Source: an uncultured Collinsella sp. (GTDB lineage: Bacteria > Actinomycetota > Coriobacteriia > Coriobacteriales > Coriobacteriaceae). From it: a stretch of 22,408 bases of DNA. A program made the translations under genes and the position numbers. Below are positions 14,468 through 22,408 of this stretch, piece by piece. How positions within the stretch are numbered: position 1 is the first letter of the stretch; every line of letters begins with the position of its first letter. The stretch covers positions 1 to 22,408 of the forward strand of contig CAJLPX010000030.1 in NCBI GenBank assembly GCA_905208635.1, read 5' to 3'. Under the pieces are notes generated by a model. The model saw only the letters and a list, made by a program, of their open reading frames with translations. It had not been told where the DNA came from and made no database searches.

Positions 14468-15667
14468 ATGGCCGAGATCGTTCTCAAACATGTTCAGAAG
14501 GTGTATCCCAACAACGAGTCAAAAAAGAAGGGCTTCTTTGGCAAAAAGAAGAAGACCGAGGAGAAGAAGCACAACCTCAAGGTTACCGAGGACGGTGTGC
14601 TCGCTGTAGAGGACTTCAACCTCACCGTTCACGACCAGGAGTTCATCGTCCTCGTTGGCCCCTCTGGCTGCGGTAAGTCCACGACGATGCGCATGGTCGC
14701 CGGCCTAGAGGACATCACCTCCGGCGACGTGCTCATCGACGGCAAGCGCGTCAACGACGTGGCGCCCAAGGACCGCGACATCGCCATGGTGTTCCAGAGC
14801 TATGCTCTGTACCCCAATATGACGGTGTACGAGAACATGGCGTTTACGCTTGAGCTCAAGAAGGTCCCCAAGGACGAGATCGACCGTAAGGTTCGCTCCG
14901 CTGCTGAGATCCTGGGTATTACCGAGTACCTCGACCGTAAGCCCAAGGCGCTCTCTGGCGGCCAGCGCCAGCGCGTCGCCATCGGCCGCGCCATCGTGCG
15001 TGACCCCAAGGTCTTCCTGATGGACGAGCCGCTGTCCAACCTGGATGCCAAGCTTCGTAACCAGATGCGCGCCGAGCTCATTAAGCTGCGTCACGAGATC
15101 AAGGGCACCTTCATCTACGTTACCCACGACCAGACCGAGGCTATGACCCTCGGCGACCGCATCGTGGTCATGAAGGACGGCGTCGTCCAGCAGATCGCCA
15201 CGCCGCAGGAGGTCTTCAACCATCCCGCGAACATCTTCGTCGCCGGCTTCATCGGCGTGCCGCAGATGAACTTCTTCGATGCCCAGCTGGTGCGCTCGGG
15301 CAACGGCTTTACTGTCAAGACCGAGGATATGAACGTGGCGCTCGCCCCGGAGACTTGCGCTCAGCTTGCCCTCAACTGGGACGGCGGCGACGTGAAGGAG
15401 ATTACGGCCGGTGTGCGTCCCGAGCAGATTCTGCTTGCCGAAAAGGGCGAGGAGGGTGCGCTCCAGGGCACCGTTGAGGTGACCGAGCTCATGGGTTCGA
15501 CCGAGCATGTCCACGTGACCGCTCCCGATGGCCAGTTCGTCCTGATCATTCCCGTTGTCGACCTTGAGGCCAAGGGCGCGCTCAAGGCGGGCGACCCCAT
15601 CTGGTTCAAGTTTGAGAAGAACGCGACCCACCTCTTCGATAAGGTCTCTGGCAAGAACCTTATCTAG
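14468..15667 (+). CDS. ABC importer ATPase, MsmK/UgpC type, with Lys-rich insert
   Basis: This 399-residue ATPase energises the sugar importer. Walker A is GPSGCGKST (64-72), the Q-loop is Q110, the signature is LSGGQ (162-166), Walker B is VFLMDE (182-187) and the switch histidine is H220. The C-terminal ~150 residues are the TOBE/regulatory domain. Between the first strand (KVYPN) and the strand LAVEDFNL there is an extra loop of about 27 residues rich in lysine (residues 15-42). Relatives usually have only a few residues there, though some Firmicutes versions carry a similar insert. A GAAAGG site precedes the ATG. Such ATPases can serve several importers. Confidence 0.93.
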   Translation: MAEIVLKHVQKVYPNNESKKKGFFGKKKKTEEKKHNLKVTEDGVLAVEDFNLTVHDQEFIVLVGPSGCGKSTTMRMVAGLEDITSGDVLIDGKRVNDVAPKDRDIAMVFQSYALYPNMTVYENMAFTLELKKVPKDEIDRKVRSAAEILGITEYLDRKPKALSGGQRQRVAIGRAIVRDPKVFLMDEPLSNLDAKLRNQMRAELIKLRHEIKGTFIYVTHDQTEAMTLGDRIVVMKDGVVQQIATPQEVFNHPANIFVAGFIGVPQMNFFDAQLVRSGNGFTVKTEDMNVALAPETCAQLALNWDGGDVKEITAGVRPEQILLAEKGEEGALQGTVEVTELMGSTEHVHVTAPDGQFVLIIPVVDLEAKGALKAGDPIWFKFEKNATHLFDKVSGKNLI

Positions 15668-15735
15668 GCCCGGTGCAACCAGGCCCTTCCTTTGGGCGAC
15701 TGCGGTATTGCCATCCTTTTGCCGCGGTCACATAT

Positions 15736-15780
15736 AAGGCTCCCCTCCCGTCCACTGGGCGAGAGGGGAGCCTTTCTTTG
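15736..15780 (+). terminator. Terminator of the ABC importer operon
   Basis: A perfect 11-bp stem AAGGCTCCCCT (15736-15746) pairs with 15764-15774 and is followed by a short T-rich run. Bases 15668-15735 show nothing else. Confidence 0.9.
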
Positions 15781-15806
15781 TGTTGGGACTGTCTGACCGG
15801 TCGTTT

Positions 15807-16023
15807 GTCTCGATCTGTAACGGATAGGGCCGATTTCGGACGTTAGATGTTACAGATCGAGACGGTTCCGCTGAGCTAACCATTTCATCTAAATCTGTAA
15901 CACCAAAGGCGAATTTCACCTGCTAGATGTTACAGATTGAGATAAACCCAAGGGGAGGGCCGGTATGTCTCAATCTGTAACAGCTGGGACCGTTTTGGTT
16001 GAGTAGTTGTTATGGATCGAGAT
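15807..16023. repeat. Three 57-bp palindromes at an exact 80-base period
   Basis: Units lie at 15807-15863, 15887-15943 and 15967-16023. Each has 15-base arms around a 27-base interior, and units are separated by 23 bases. The first unit is GTCTCGATCTGTAAC with its perfect complement. The second has one arm mismatch and two paired base changes that keep pairing (G-C to A-T at arm positions 1 and 6). The third is more decayed in its right arm. Interiors share TTT and TAG positions, and each keeps a small self-complementary core of different sequence. The array lies between convergent terminators and has no coding frame. Confidence 0.9.
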
Positions 16024-16061
16024 TGTTTGGCCGAGTCGGATCACAGGGTAACGTGCGGGCA

Positions 16062-16096
16062 CAAAAAACGGAGCCGCGTTGCCGTGGCTCCGTTTT
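16062..16096 (-). terminator. Terminator of the phosphorylase gene
   Basis: On the minus strand AAAACGGAGCC (16086-16096) pairs perfectly with GGCTCCGTTTT (16065-16075), followed by TTG, giving a six-T run. It lies 26 bases past the stop codon. Confidence 0.92.
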
Positions 16097-16121
16097 CAAG
16101 AGGATGGGCGATGAAACCGAA

Positions 16122-18389
16122 TTAGCTCAGGTGCCAGATCTCGTCGTTGTACTGGGAGATCGTACGGTCGGACGAGAAGGTGCCGGCGTTGGCGATATTG
16201 ATGAGCGCCTTGCGCATCCAGGCGTCCTGGTCCTCGTAGTCGGCCAGCACGCGCTCCTTGGTCTGGATGTACTCCTCAATGTCGAGCAGGGCCATAAACC
16301 AGTCCTTGCCCTTAATGTCGTCGTGCAGGCGCTGCAGGCGCTCGGCCTTGCCGGTTGCCATAAAGGCCGGGTTGGTGATGAAGTCCACCAGCAGTTTAAT
16401 TCCGGGCTTGCGGTAGAGCGCACCGGCGTTGTAGGTGCCGTCGGCGTAGAGCTGTTCGACCTGTTTGGACGAGGCACCAAAGGTATAGATGTTCTCGTCG
16501 CCCACGAGCTCGGCAATCTCCACGTTGGCACCGTCGAGCGTGCACAGGGTTAGGGCGCCGTTGAGCATGAACTTCATGTTGGAGGTGCCGCTCGCCTCCT
16601 TGGAGGCCAGGCTGATCTGCTCGGAGATGTCAGCGGCGGGGATCACGCGCTCGGCGGCGGTGACGTTGTAGTTCTCAATCATGACAACCTGCAGGTAGGG
16701 AGCCACGTCGGGGTCGTTTGCAATCCACTGCGACAGCGTCAGGATCAGATGGATGATGTCCTGCGCGATAGTGTAGGCAGGCGCCGCCTTGCCGCCAAAG
16801 ATGATGGTGACAGGGTGCTTAGGCCTGTTGCCGTTCTTGATATCGAAGTACTTCCAGATGATGTAGAGCGCGAGCATCTGCTGACGCTTGTACTCGTGGA
16901 TGCGCTTGACCTGGACGTCGATGATGGCGTTGGAGGGAATGGTCACGCCCTGCTCGAGCGCCATGAACTGGCGCATGATGGCCTTGGCCTCGACCTTGGT
17001 GGCGGCCAGGCGCTCAAGAACGTCCTTGTCGTCGGCGAACTTGGCGAGTTTGCTCAGATCGCCGGTGCTGCGCCAGTCGGTGCCGATTACATCGTCGAGC
17101 AGGCTGGCGAGCGCGGGGTTGGCTCCATGGATCCAACGGCGGAAGGTGATGCCGTTGGTCTTGTTGGAGAACTTCTCGGGATAGATCTCGTAGAACGGAT
17201 GAAGCTCGGTGTCCTCCAAGATCTTGGTGTGGAGGGCGGCTACGCCATTGATGGAGAAGCCAAAGTGGATGTCCATGTGGGCCATGTGGACGGTGTCGTA
17301 TTCGTCGATGACGGCGACGCGCGGGTCATCGTGCTCGGCCTTCGCGATCTCATCGAGCTTGACGATAATGTCGGCGATGGCAGGGGAGACCTTCTGCAGG
17401 CTGACGAGCGGCCACTTCTCGAGCGCCTCGGCAAGAATCGTGTGGTTAGTGTAGGCGACCATGGAGCGTACGATGGTCACGGCCTCGTCAAACTCGATGC
17501 CATGCTCGGTGGTGAGCAAGCGAATGAGCTCGGGGATGACCATGGTGGGGTGCGTGTCGTTAATTTGGACCACGGCGTAGTCGGCCAGATCGTGCAGGTT
17601 GCTGCCGCGCTCGATGGCCTCGTCGATCAGGAGCTGGGCGGCGTTGCTCACCATGAAGTATTCCTGGTAGATGCGAAGCAGGCGGCCCTGCTCGTCGGAA
17701 TCGTCGGGGTAGAGGAACAAGGTGAGGTTCTTGGCGATCTCTGTCTTGTCGAAGTCGATGGAGCTGCCGGGGACCAGGCCGTCGTCGACGCTCGCCAGGT
17801 CGAACAGGCGCAGACGGTTCTTGGTGGGCTGGCCGTAACCGGGCACGTCGATGTTGACGAGCTTGGAGGTAACGGCAAAATCACCGAACTCGACGGTGTA
17901 GGAGCGGTCGTCGTCGACTAGGATGTCCTGCTCACCGAGCCACTCGTCGGGGATGGCCTTCTGCTGGTTGTCGACAAAGCGCTGACGGAACAGGCCGTAG
18001 TGATAGTTGAGGCCCACGCCATCGCCGGTCAAGCCCAGCGTGGCGATGGAATCCAGGAAGCATGCGGCCAGGCGGCCCAGGCCGCCGTTGCCGAGCGACG
18101 GCTCGACCTCGAACTCCTCGATCTTGTTGAGGTCGTGGCCTGTGGCGGTGAGCTGGTCCTTAACCTCGTCGTAGATGCCGAGGTCGATCATGTTGTTGAT
18201 GAGCAGCTTGCCGATCAAAAATTCGGCGGAAATGTAATAGAGCTTTTTCTTGCCGTTGTTGAGCGGGCAGGCGGCGGAGCGCTCCTGCACGAGTTTGACC
18301 AGCAGCTTGTAAATGCGACGGTCGTCGAGCTGCTCGAGCGAGGTGCCAAAAGACTGCTCGGCGAGTTCCATGAGGTTAATTTGGGGCAT
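16122..18389 (-). CDS. glgP: Glycogen/maltodextrin phosphorylase
   Basis: This 755-residue cytoplasmic enzyme removes glucose units from alpha-1,4-glucans with phosphate, giving glucose-1-phosphate. It has the GT35 pattern throughout: the N-terminal YYISAEFLIGKLL, the substrate region NGGLGRLAACFLDS, TNGITFRRW, and the pyridoxal-phosphate lysine K606 in EASGTSNMKFMLNGAL. It is somewhat shorter than E. coli GlgP. The ATG at 18389 has AGGAGG five bases upstream; an open frame continuing 108 codons further is not protein-like. It follows malQ by 128 bases on the same strand and is probably co-transcribed with it or read from its own weak promoter. glgP and malP cannot be told apart by sequence here. 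Confidence 0.95.
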   Translation of the reverse strand: MPQINLMELAEQSFGTSLEQLDDRRIYKLLVKLVQERSAACPLNNGKKKLYYISAEFLIGKLLINNMIDLGIYDEVKDQLTATGHDLNKIEEFEVEPSLGNGGLGRLAACFLDSIATLGLTGDGVGLNYHYGLFRQRFVDNQQKAIPDEWLGEQDILVDDDRSYTVEFGDFAVTSKLVNIDVPGYGQPTKNRLRLFDLASVDDGLVPGSSIDFDKTEIAKNLTLFLYPDDSDEQGRLLRIYQEYFMVSNAAQLLIDEAIERGSNLHDLADYAVVQINDTHPTMVIPELIRLLTTEHGIEFDEAVTIVRSMVAYTNHTILAEALEKWPLVSLQKVSPAIADIIVKLDEIAKAEHDDPRVAVIDEYDTVHMAHMDIHFGFSINGVAALHTKILEDTELHPFYEIYPEKFSNKTNGITFRRWIHGANPALASLLDDVIGTDWRSTGDLSKLAKFADDKDVLERLAATKVEAKAIMRQFMALEQGVTIPSNAIIDVQVKRIHEYKRQQMLALYIIWKYFDIKNGNRPKHPVTIIFGGKAAPAYTIAQDIIHLILTLSQWIANDPDVAPYLQVVMIENYNVTAAERVIPAADISEQISLASKEASGTSNMKFMLNGALTLCTLDGANVEIAELVGDENIYTFGASSKQVEQLYADGTYNAGALYRKPGIKLLVDFITNPAFMATGKAERLQRLHDDIKGKDWFMALLDIEEYIQTKERVLADYEDQDAWMRKALINIANAGTFSSDRTISQYNDEIWHLS

Positions 18390-18436
18390 GTTTCCTCCTG
18401 TAATGGGTTGATTACATGTCTGCAATTCATAAGAAT

Positions 18437-18470
18437 CCCGCGCGAGGGGATTGGGGTGGCCTCGCGCGGG
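18437..18470 (-). ncRNA. Hairpin between malQ and the phosphorylase gene
   Basis: An 11-bp GC-rich inverted repeat CCCGCGCGAGG (18437-18447 with 18460-18470) has a 12-base loop. Only a weak ATTCTTAT follows on the minus strand, so it is either a partial terminator or an mRNA-stabilising structure, not a gene. Confidence 0.5.
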
Positions 18471-18517
18471 TAAGCAAGCGCGTCGGCACGGTGGGGAGGG
18501 GTCGGGCGCGGTAGCTC

Positions 18518-20023
18518 CTATTGAGGAAGCTCGATTTCGGCTTCCGACGGGATGCGGAAGTAGGTCTCGGTCCAGTCGGTGAGTTTGTGCTCGAGCTCGC
18601 GGGTGATGGCGCCGTCGAGCATGCGCCAGGTCCAGTTGCCGCCCAGCGTGGCAGGGGTGTTGATGCGCGCCTCGTTGCCCAAGTTGAGCAGGTCCTGCAT
18701 GGTGTAGATGCACGTGTCGCTCACGCTGGCTGCGATGGTTCGGTTGAGCGCGTCGGCGATGGGTTCGCCGGCCTGCTGATGGGTGTACAGGGCTGTCTGC
18801 TCGCGCTGACGCGGGGTAGCCGTTCCTTCAAACCAGCCGCGTGCCGTCTCGTTGTCGTGAGTGCCCACGTAGGCGACGGTGTTGGCAATGTAGTTGTGCG
18901 GCAGGTAGTACGAGTTGGTGCCCTCAAAGGCAAACTGCAGGATCTTCATGCCGGGGAAGCCCGAGTTGTCGCGCATATCGATGACGCCGGGGGTGAGGAA
19001 GCCCAGGTCCTCGGCGATGATGGGCAGCGTGCCGAGCTTTTCCTCGAGTGTCTTGAAGAGTTTGAGGCCGGGACCCTGCGTCCACGAACCGTAGGACGAA
19101 TCAGGCGAGGAGAACGGCACCTCCCAATAGGCCTCGAAGCCGCGGAAGTGATCCAGGCGGATGACGTCGTACATGTCGAGGGCGGCGCGAATGCGGCCCT
19201 CCCACCAGGAGAAGCCGTCGGCCTCCATGGCGTCCCAGTCGTAGATGGGGTTGCCCCAGTACTGGCCGGTGGCCGAGAACTGGTCGGGCGGCGTGCCGGC
19301 GACGCTCACGGGATTGCCGGCGGCGTCGATCTTAAAGAGCTCAGGTGTCGCCCACATCTCGACGGAGTCACGCGAGACATAGATGGGCAGGTCGCCGATG
19401 ATGAGAATGTCGCGCTCGTTGGCATAGGCCTTGAGGCGGCTCCACTGGCGATCGAAGAAGTACTGCGTCATCTGGTGGTAGAGCATACGCGCCGGATGGT
19501 CGGCGCAGACCTTGGCGGAAGCCTCGCCGCGGGTTCGGAGCTCCGCGGGCCACTCCCAAAACGCCTTGAGACCGCACTCCTCTTTGACGGTCATGAACTC
19601 ACAGTAGGGGATGAGCCAGTCCTCGTTGGCCTGGATAAAGTCATCGAAATCGGCCGGCTTGTCGGCAGCAAAGCGCTCGGCGGCGCGGTCGAGAATCTGA
19701 CGGCGGCCGCCAAAGATAGCACCGTAGTCGACATTGCTGGGGTCGGATCCCAGATACACGCCATCGATATCGCGCTGCTCCAGATACCCTGCCTCGATAA
19801 GCTCGGCAAAGTCGATAAAGTTGGGGTTGCCTGCGCGGGCCGAGAACGACTGATAAGGCGAATCGCCATAGCTGGTCGTCGTAAGGGGCAGAATCTGCCA
19901 GTAATGTTGTTTGCACGAGGCGAGAAAATCGACGAAGTCGTAGGCATTCCAGCCAAAGCCGCCGATTCCGTATGGTCCGGGCAGAGATGAGACGGGCATG
20001 AGGACGCCGCTTGCACGCTCCAT
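18518..20023 (-). CDS. malQ: 4-alpha-glucanotransferase (amylomaltase)
   Basis: This is a 501-residue GH77 enzyme that transfers glucan segments between maltodextrins and releases glucose, supplying longer chains to the phosphorylase. The start RASGVLMPVSSLPGPYGIG is the family hallmark. The catalytic residues are visible: D291 in LDHFRGF (nucleophile), E338 in AEDLG (acid/base) and D390 in THDNET. The length is normal. The ATG at 20023 is chosen because GGTGAG lies seven bases upstream and because family members begin this way; a TTG at 20038 would add five residues. A shared operator sits in its promoter. Gap 20024-20187 holds that promoter and no gene. Confidence 0.95.
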   Translation of the reverse strand: MERASGVLMPVSSLPGPYGIGGFGWNAYDFVDFLASCKQHYWQILPLTTTSYGDSPYQSFSARAGNPNFIDFAELIEAGYLEQRDIDGVYLGSDPSNVDYGAIFGGRRQILDRAAERFAADKPADFDDFIQANEDWLIPYCEFMTVKEECGLKAFWEWPAELRTRGEASAKVCADHPARMLYHQMTQYFFDRQWSRLKAYANERDILIIGDLPIYVSRDSVEMWATPELFKIDAAGNPVSVAGTPPDQFSATGQYWGNPIYDWDAMEADGFSWWEGRIRAALDMYDVIRLDHFRGFEAYWEVPFSSPDSSYGSWTQGPGLKLFKTLEEKLGTLPIIAEDLGFLTPGVIDMRDNSGFPGMKILQFAFEGTNSYYLPHNYIANTVAYVGTHDNETARGWFEGTATPRQREQTALYTHQQAGEPIADALNRTIAASVSDTCIYTMQDLLNLGNEARINTPATLGGNWTWRMLDGAITRELEHKLTDWTETYFRIPSEAEIELPQ

Positions 20024-20108
20024 GAATGCGCTCACCAACCTTCTTGTTGTGGGGTCGGCCTGCCGATGGGTGTGCAGTCCGCCTCCGATGTTCTGATTCG
20101 ATACGCCT

Positions 20109-20133
20109 ATTGTAAAACATGTTGTTTAAACAT
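20109..20133 (-). promoter_or_regulatory. malQ promoter: -10 box and GntR-type operator
   Basis: TTGTTTAAACAT (20122-20133, plus-strand reading) is an 11/12 match to the shared palindrome. Read on the minus strand, it lies eight bases upstream of a TACAAT -10-like box (20109-20114), so it occupies the -35/-10 spacer. The -35 is weak. This ties malQ to the PTS/ABC regulator. Confidence 0.6.
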
Positions 20134-20186
20134 GTACAGGCAAGATAAAAAAGTTGGTCGATTTTCGGCGAATGGCTACATGCCAT

Positions 20187-20222
20187 GAAAAAAGCCCCGA
20201 CCTCACAACGTGAGATCGGGGC
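20187..20222 (-). terminator. Terminator of galE
   Basis: A 12-bp stem (20194-20205 with 20211-20222, one G-T wobble) has a five-base loop and is followed on the minus strand by TTTTTTC. Confidence 0.92.
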
Positions 20223-20244
20223 AAGAACGGTATGTAGGTTTTTG

Positions 20245-21306
20245 CTACTCGGCGTCGGCGAAGCCGTTGGGGTTGTGGCTCTGCCAGTTCCAGCTATCGC
20301 GGCACATGTCCGCGATGTCGTACTGGGCCTTCCAGCCCATCATGCGCTCGGCCTTGGAGGCATCGCACCAGTTGGCAGCGATGTCGCCGGCGCGGCGCTC
20401 GCGGATCACGTAGGGCAGCTCCTTGCCACAAGCCTTGGAGAAGGCGGCGACGACCTCGAGTACCGAGGTGCCGGTGCCGGTGCCCAGGTTAAAGATCTCG
20501 ACGCCGGTCTTGCCGTTCATCCAGTTAAGGGCGGCAACGTGACCAGAGGCCAGATCGCACACGTGGATGTAGTCGCGCACGCCGGTGCCGTCGGGGGTGG
20601 GGTAGTCGTTGCCAAAGACCTGAACGGCCTCGAGCTTGCCCACGGCGACCTGGGCGACATAGGGCACCAGGTTGTTGGGGATGCCCTTGGGGTCCTCGCC
20701 GATCAGGCCCGACGGATGAGCGCCGATGGGGTTGAAGTAACGGAGCAGCACGACGTCCCACTCGGGGTCGGCGGTGTGGACGTCCATAAGGATCTGCTCG
20801 ATCATCCACTTGGTCCAGCCATAGGGGTTGGTTGCGGGCTTCTTGGGGTCTTCCTCGGTGACGGGCGGGTTGTCCGGGTCGCCGTAGACGGTCGAGGAGC
20901 TCGAGAAGATGATGGACTTGCAACCATGGTTGCGCATGACGTCGATGAGCACCAGGGTGTTCTCGATGTTGTTGTGGTAGTACTCGACGGGCTTGCTCAC
21001 CGACTCGCCGACGGCCTTAAAGCCGGCAAAGTGGATGACACGGTCGATCTGATGGGTATCGAAGATCTTGTTCATCGCATCGCGGTCGAGCACGTTGGCC
21101 TCGTAGAAGGTGAGGTTCTTGGCGGCCTCGTCGCCCACGATGGTCTTGACGCGGTCGACGGCGACGGCGCTGGAGTTGGAGAGATCATCGACGATGACGA
21201 CCTGGTAGCCACCCTCGAGCAGCTGAACGACGGTGTGCGAGCCGATAAAGCCGGCGCCACCGGTAACGAGGACGCAGGTGTCTTTGGGGTCGAGTGCTTT
21301 GGACAT
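20245..21306 (-). CDS. galE: UDP-glucose 4-epimerase
   Basis: This 353-residue NAD-dependent enzyme interconverts UDP-glucose and UDP-galactose for galactose use and cell-surface sugars. The Rossmann motif is GGAGFIG (16-22), followed by the SSSSTVYG strand and the catalytic pair Y162/K166 in PYGWTK, then LRYFNPIGAHPSG and VRDYIHVCDLA, as expected for GalE rather than other epimerases. The ATG at 21306 has AGGAGA five bases upstream; the frame continues 24 codons further without a site. It stands as a single gene with its own terminator. Confidence 0.95.
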   Translation of the reverse strand: MSKALDPKDTCVLVTGGAGFIGSHTVVQLLEGGYQVVIVDDLSNSSAVAVDRVKTIVGDEAAKNLTFYEANVLDRDAMNKIFDTHQIDRVIHFAGFKAVGESVSKPVEYYHNNIENTLVLIDVMRNHGCKSIIFSSSSTVYGDPDNPPVTEEDPKKPATNPYGWTKWMIEQILMDVHTADPEWDVVLLRYFNPIGAHPSGLIGEDPKGIPNNLVPYVAQVAVGKLEAVQVFGNDYPTPDGTGVRDYIHVCDLASGHVAALNWMNGKTGVEIFNLGTGTGTSVLEVVAAFSKACGKELPYVIRERRAGDIAANWCDASKAERMMGWKAQYDIADMCRDSWNWQSHNPNGFADAE

Positions 21307-21572
21307 GTAGTCTCCTATCGAATCAGGAACACTTCTAGAGGGGAGTATAGCGCAGGCGGGGACGCCCAAATGGTGCACTGTAGGAAAAGCAGAGGATTAT
21401 GTTAACGTACTCATATAAGAGCTTGCTCAATTGTTACCTCAAATTTGACAATTGCTTACGAGCCGCCGACCTTGTAGTTTCCTGCCGTTCGTGGAAATCG
21501 TTGGGACGCGCCATATGTACGCTAATATGTATGAGTTGAGCGACATATAAATAAGCATGTAACGGAGTACAT
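21307..21572. promoter_or_regulatory. Divergent control region galE / coiled-coil gene
   Basis: This 266-base AT-rich gap contains no gene. It has a perfect TTGACA (21445-21450) without a convincing -10, an inverted pair CAATTGT/ACAATTG (21428-21434, 21449-21455), and the CATATG-rich element CCATATGTACGCTAATATG (21511-21529), similar to the one at 2212-2233. Both genes must start their transcripts here. Confidence 0.5.
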
Positions 21573-22408
21573 ATGTCACCAAACAGCGATTCCATCCTTT
21601 CCCAGGAGCTCTCGCGCCGCACTGCCCTTAAGGCCCTGTTCGGCGCCGCTTCTGCGGCAGTTCTTTTTGGTCTGCCCACTCGCGCCCATGCGGCGGAGGC
21701 TTCCAAAGAAACCACCGATAAATTGAATGCCGCCCAGGCCCAACTCGACGAGGTTCAGGCCCAACTCGACAGCATCGCAAATGAGTATGCGGCGCTGGCC
21801 AACAAGAATGCCCAGACCCTCAACGACATCGAGAATGTCCAGGGCAAGATTGACGACACGCAGGCCCAGATCGATGAAAAGAAGGCCGAGCTCAAGAAGA
21901 AGCGCAACGACCTTTCCGATCGCGTGGCCGCCAGCTACAAGTCCGGCGGTACGAATATCCTGTCGCTGCTGCTGGCCTCTGGCTCGTTTGAGGAACTCGT
22001 CGCCAACGCGCATTACGTTGAGAAGATCAACAAGAGCGACCGCGATGCCATCGAGGATATCCAGACGATTCAGGCTGAGCTCGACGCGCAGAAGACCGAG
22101 CTCGAAGCACAAAAGGCCAACCTGGAGAAACTCAAGGACCAGCAGACGGCTCAGATGCAGGATATGCAGGCCAAGCAGCAAGAAGTCCAGACCGTGCTGA
22201 ACGGTCTTTCCGACGACGTCAAGGAGCTCATGGCTCAACGCGATTCCGAGATTCTCGCTGCCGCCCAGGCCGAGGAGGCTGCCAGGAAGGCCGCCGCTGC
22301 CGCGGCCGCCGCGAACAAGAACAATTCCTACTCGGGTGGTTCGAGCTCGGGCGGTGGATCGTATGCGCCCGGAACTCCGCAGCAGAATGCCGGCTCGGGC
22401 AAGCAGCA
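21573..22408 (+). CDS. Secreted coiled-coil (PcsB/CwlO-type) protein, 3' end missing
   Basis: 278 residues are visible and the frame is open to the window edge. The N-terminus has a twin-arginine-like signal SRRTALK (14-20), a hydrophobic stretch and a likely cleavage after AHA (40). Residues about 45-245 are a long coiled coil rich in Q, E, K and A with the family segment VAASYKSGG-x4-LSLLLASGSFEEL, typical of the N-terminal domain of peptidoglycan hydrolase CwlO/PcsB proteins. An alanine run and a Gly/Ser/Pro linker follow. The catalytic NlpC/P60 or CHAP domain would lie beyond the edge; this is inferred. The coiled coil in relatives is controlled by FtsEX. GGAG precedes the ATG. Confidence 0.85.
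   Translation, partial: MSPNSDSILSQELSRRTALKALFGAASAAVLFGLPTRAHAAEASKETTDKLNAAQAQLDEVQAQLDSIANEYAALANKNAQTLNDIENVQGKIDDTQAQIDEKKAELKKKRNDLSDRVAASYKSGGTNILSLLLASGSFEELVANAHYVEKINKSDRDAIEDIQTIQAELDAQKTELEAQKANLEKLKDQQTAQMQDMQAKQQEVQTVLNGLSDDVKELMAQRDSEILAAAQAEEAARKAAAAAAAANKNNSYSGGSSSGGGSYAPGTPQQNAGSGKQ

Noticed and set aside
15807..16023. CRISPR array
   Set aside because: There are only three units, each unit is itself a long palindrome with a variable interior, spacers are 23 bases, and no cas gene is in the window.
18390..18713. A 108-codon N-terminal extension of the phosphorylase
   Set aside because: It overlaps malQ, is not protein-like, and a good ribosome site plus the family start lie at 18389.
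20185..21405. A 406-codon plus-strand frame opposite galE
   Set aside because: galE has all catalytic motifs on the minus strand. The plus frame is Val/Asp/Gly-rich shadow sequence.

Overview
The window is GC-rich DNA with long, closely packed genes. Codon use, the gene set and the style of the intergenic repeats suggest an actinobacterial gut anaerobe of the class Coriobacteriia, most likely Collinsella or a close relative. This assignment rests on recognition of protein families, not on a search. All functions below are read from sequence motifs.

Layout: (1) 1-2146: a leader with a terminator-like hairpin, then a CstA-family carrier (+). (2) 2250-4442: a large unusual protein (+) with a probable winged-helix N-terminus, a long charged low-complexity linker and a C-terminal JetD-like TOPRIM domain, with no jetABC genes nearby. 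(3) 4443-5301: about 860 bases without a credible gene, made of stacked inverted and direct repeats, ending at a tRNA-Gln(UUG) gene (-). (4) 5415-7485 (-): a protein with two peptidoglycan-binding-like repeats and no signal peptide, and a trans-isoprenyl diphosphate synthase. (5) 7601-15667: a sugar-uptake block containing a PTS EIICB fused to a HAD phosphatase (-), a divergent GntR/UTRA regulator (+), and a four-gene ABC sugar importer (+). (6) 15668-16121: a convergent gap with three palindromes at an exact 80-base period. (7) 16122-20023 (-): glycogen/maltodextrin phosphorylase and 4-alpha-glucanotransferase. (8) 20245-21306 (-): UDP-glucose 4-epimerase. (9) 21573 to the end (+): a secreted coiled-coil protein, cut by the window edge.

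The central block reads as one alpha-glucan programme. A 12-base near-palindrome with consensus TTGTTTAAACAA occurs next to the PTS-HAD gene, the GntR gene, the ABC binding-protein gene (twice) and malQ. This makes the GntR protein the likely regulator of all of them. A plausible model is that the PTS brings in a phosphorylated disaccharide, the fused HAD domain removes the phosphate, the ABC system brings in further oligosaccharide, and MalQ plus GlgP turn the pool into glucose and glucose-1-phosphate.

The parts least explained by known annotation are the orphan JetD-like protein, the EIICB-HAD fusion, the 80-base-period palindrome array and the repeat mosaic before the tRNA.
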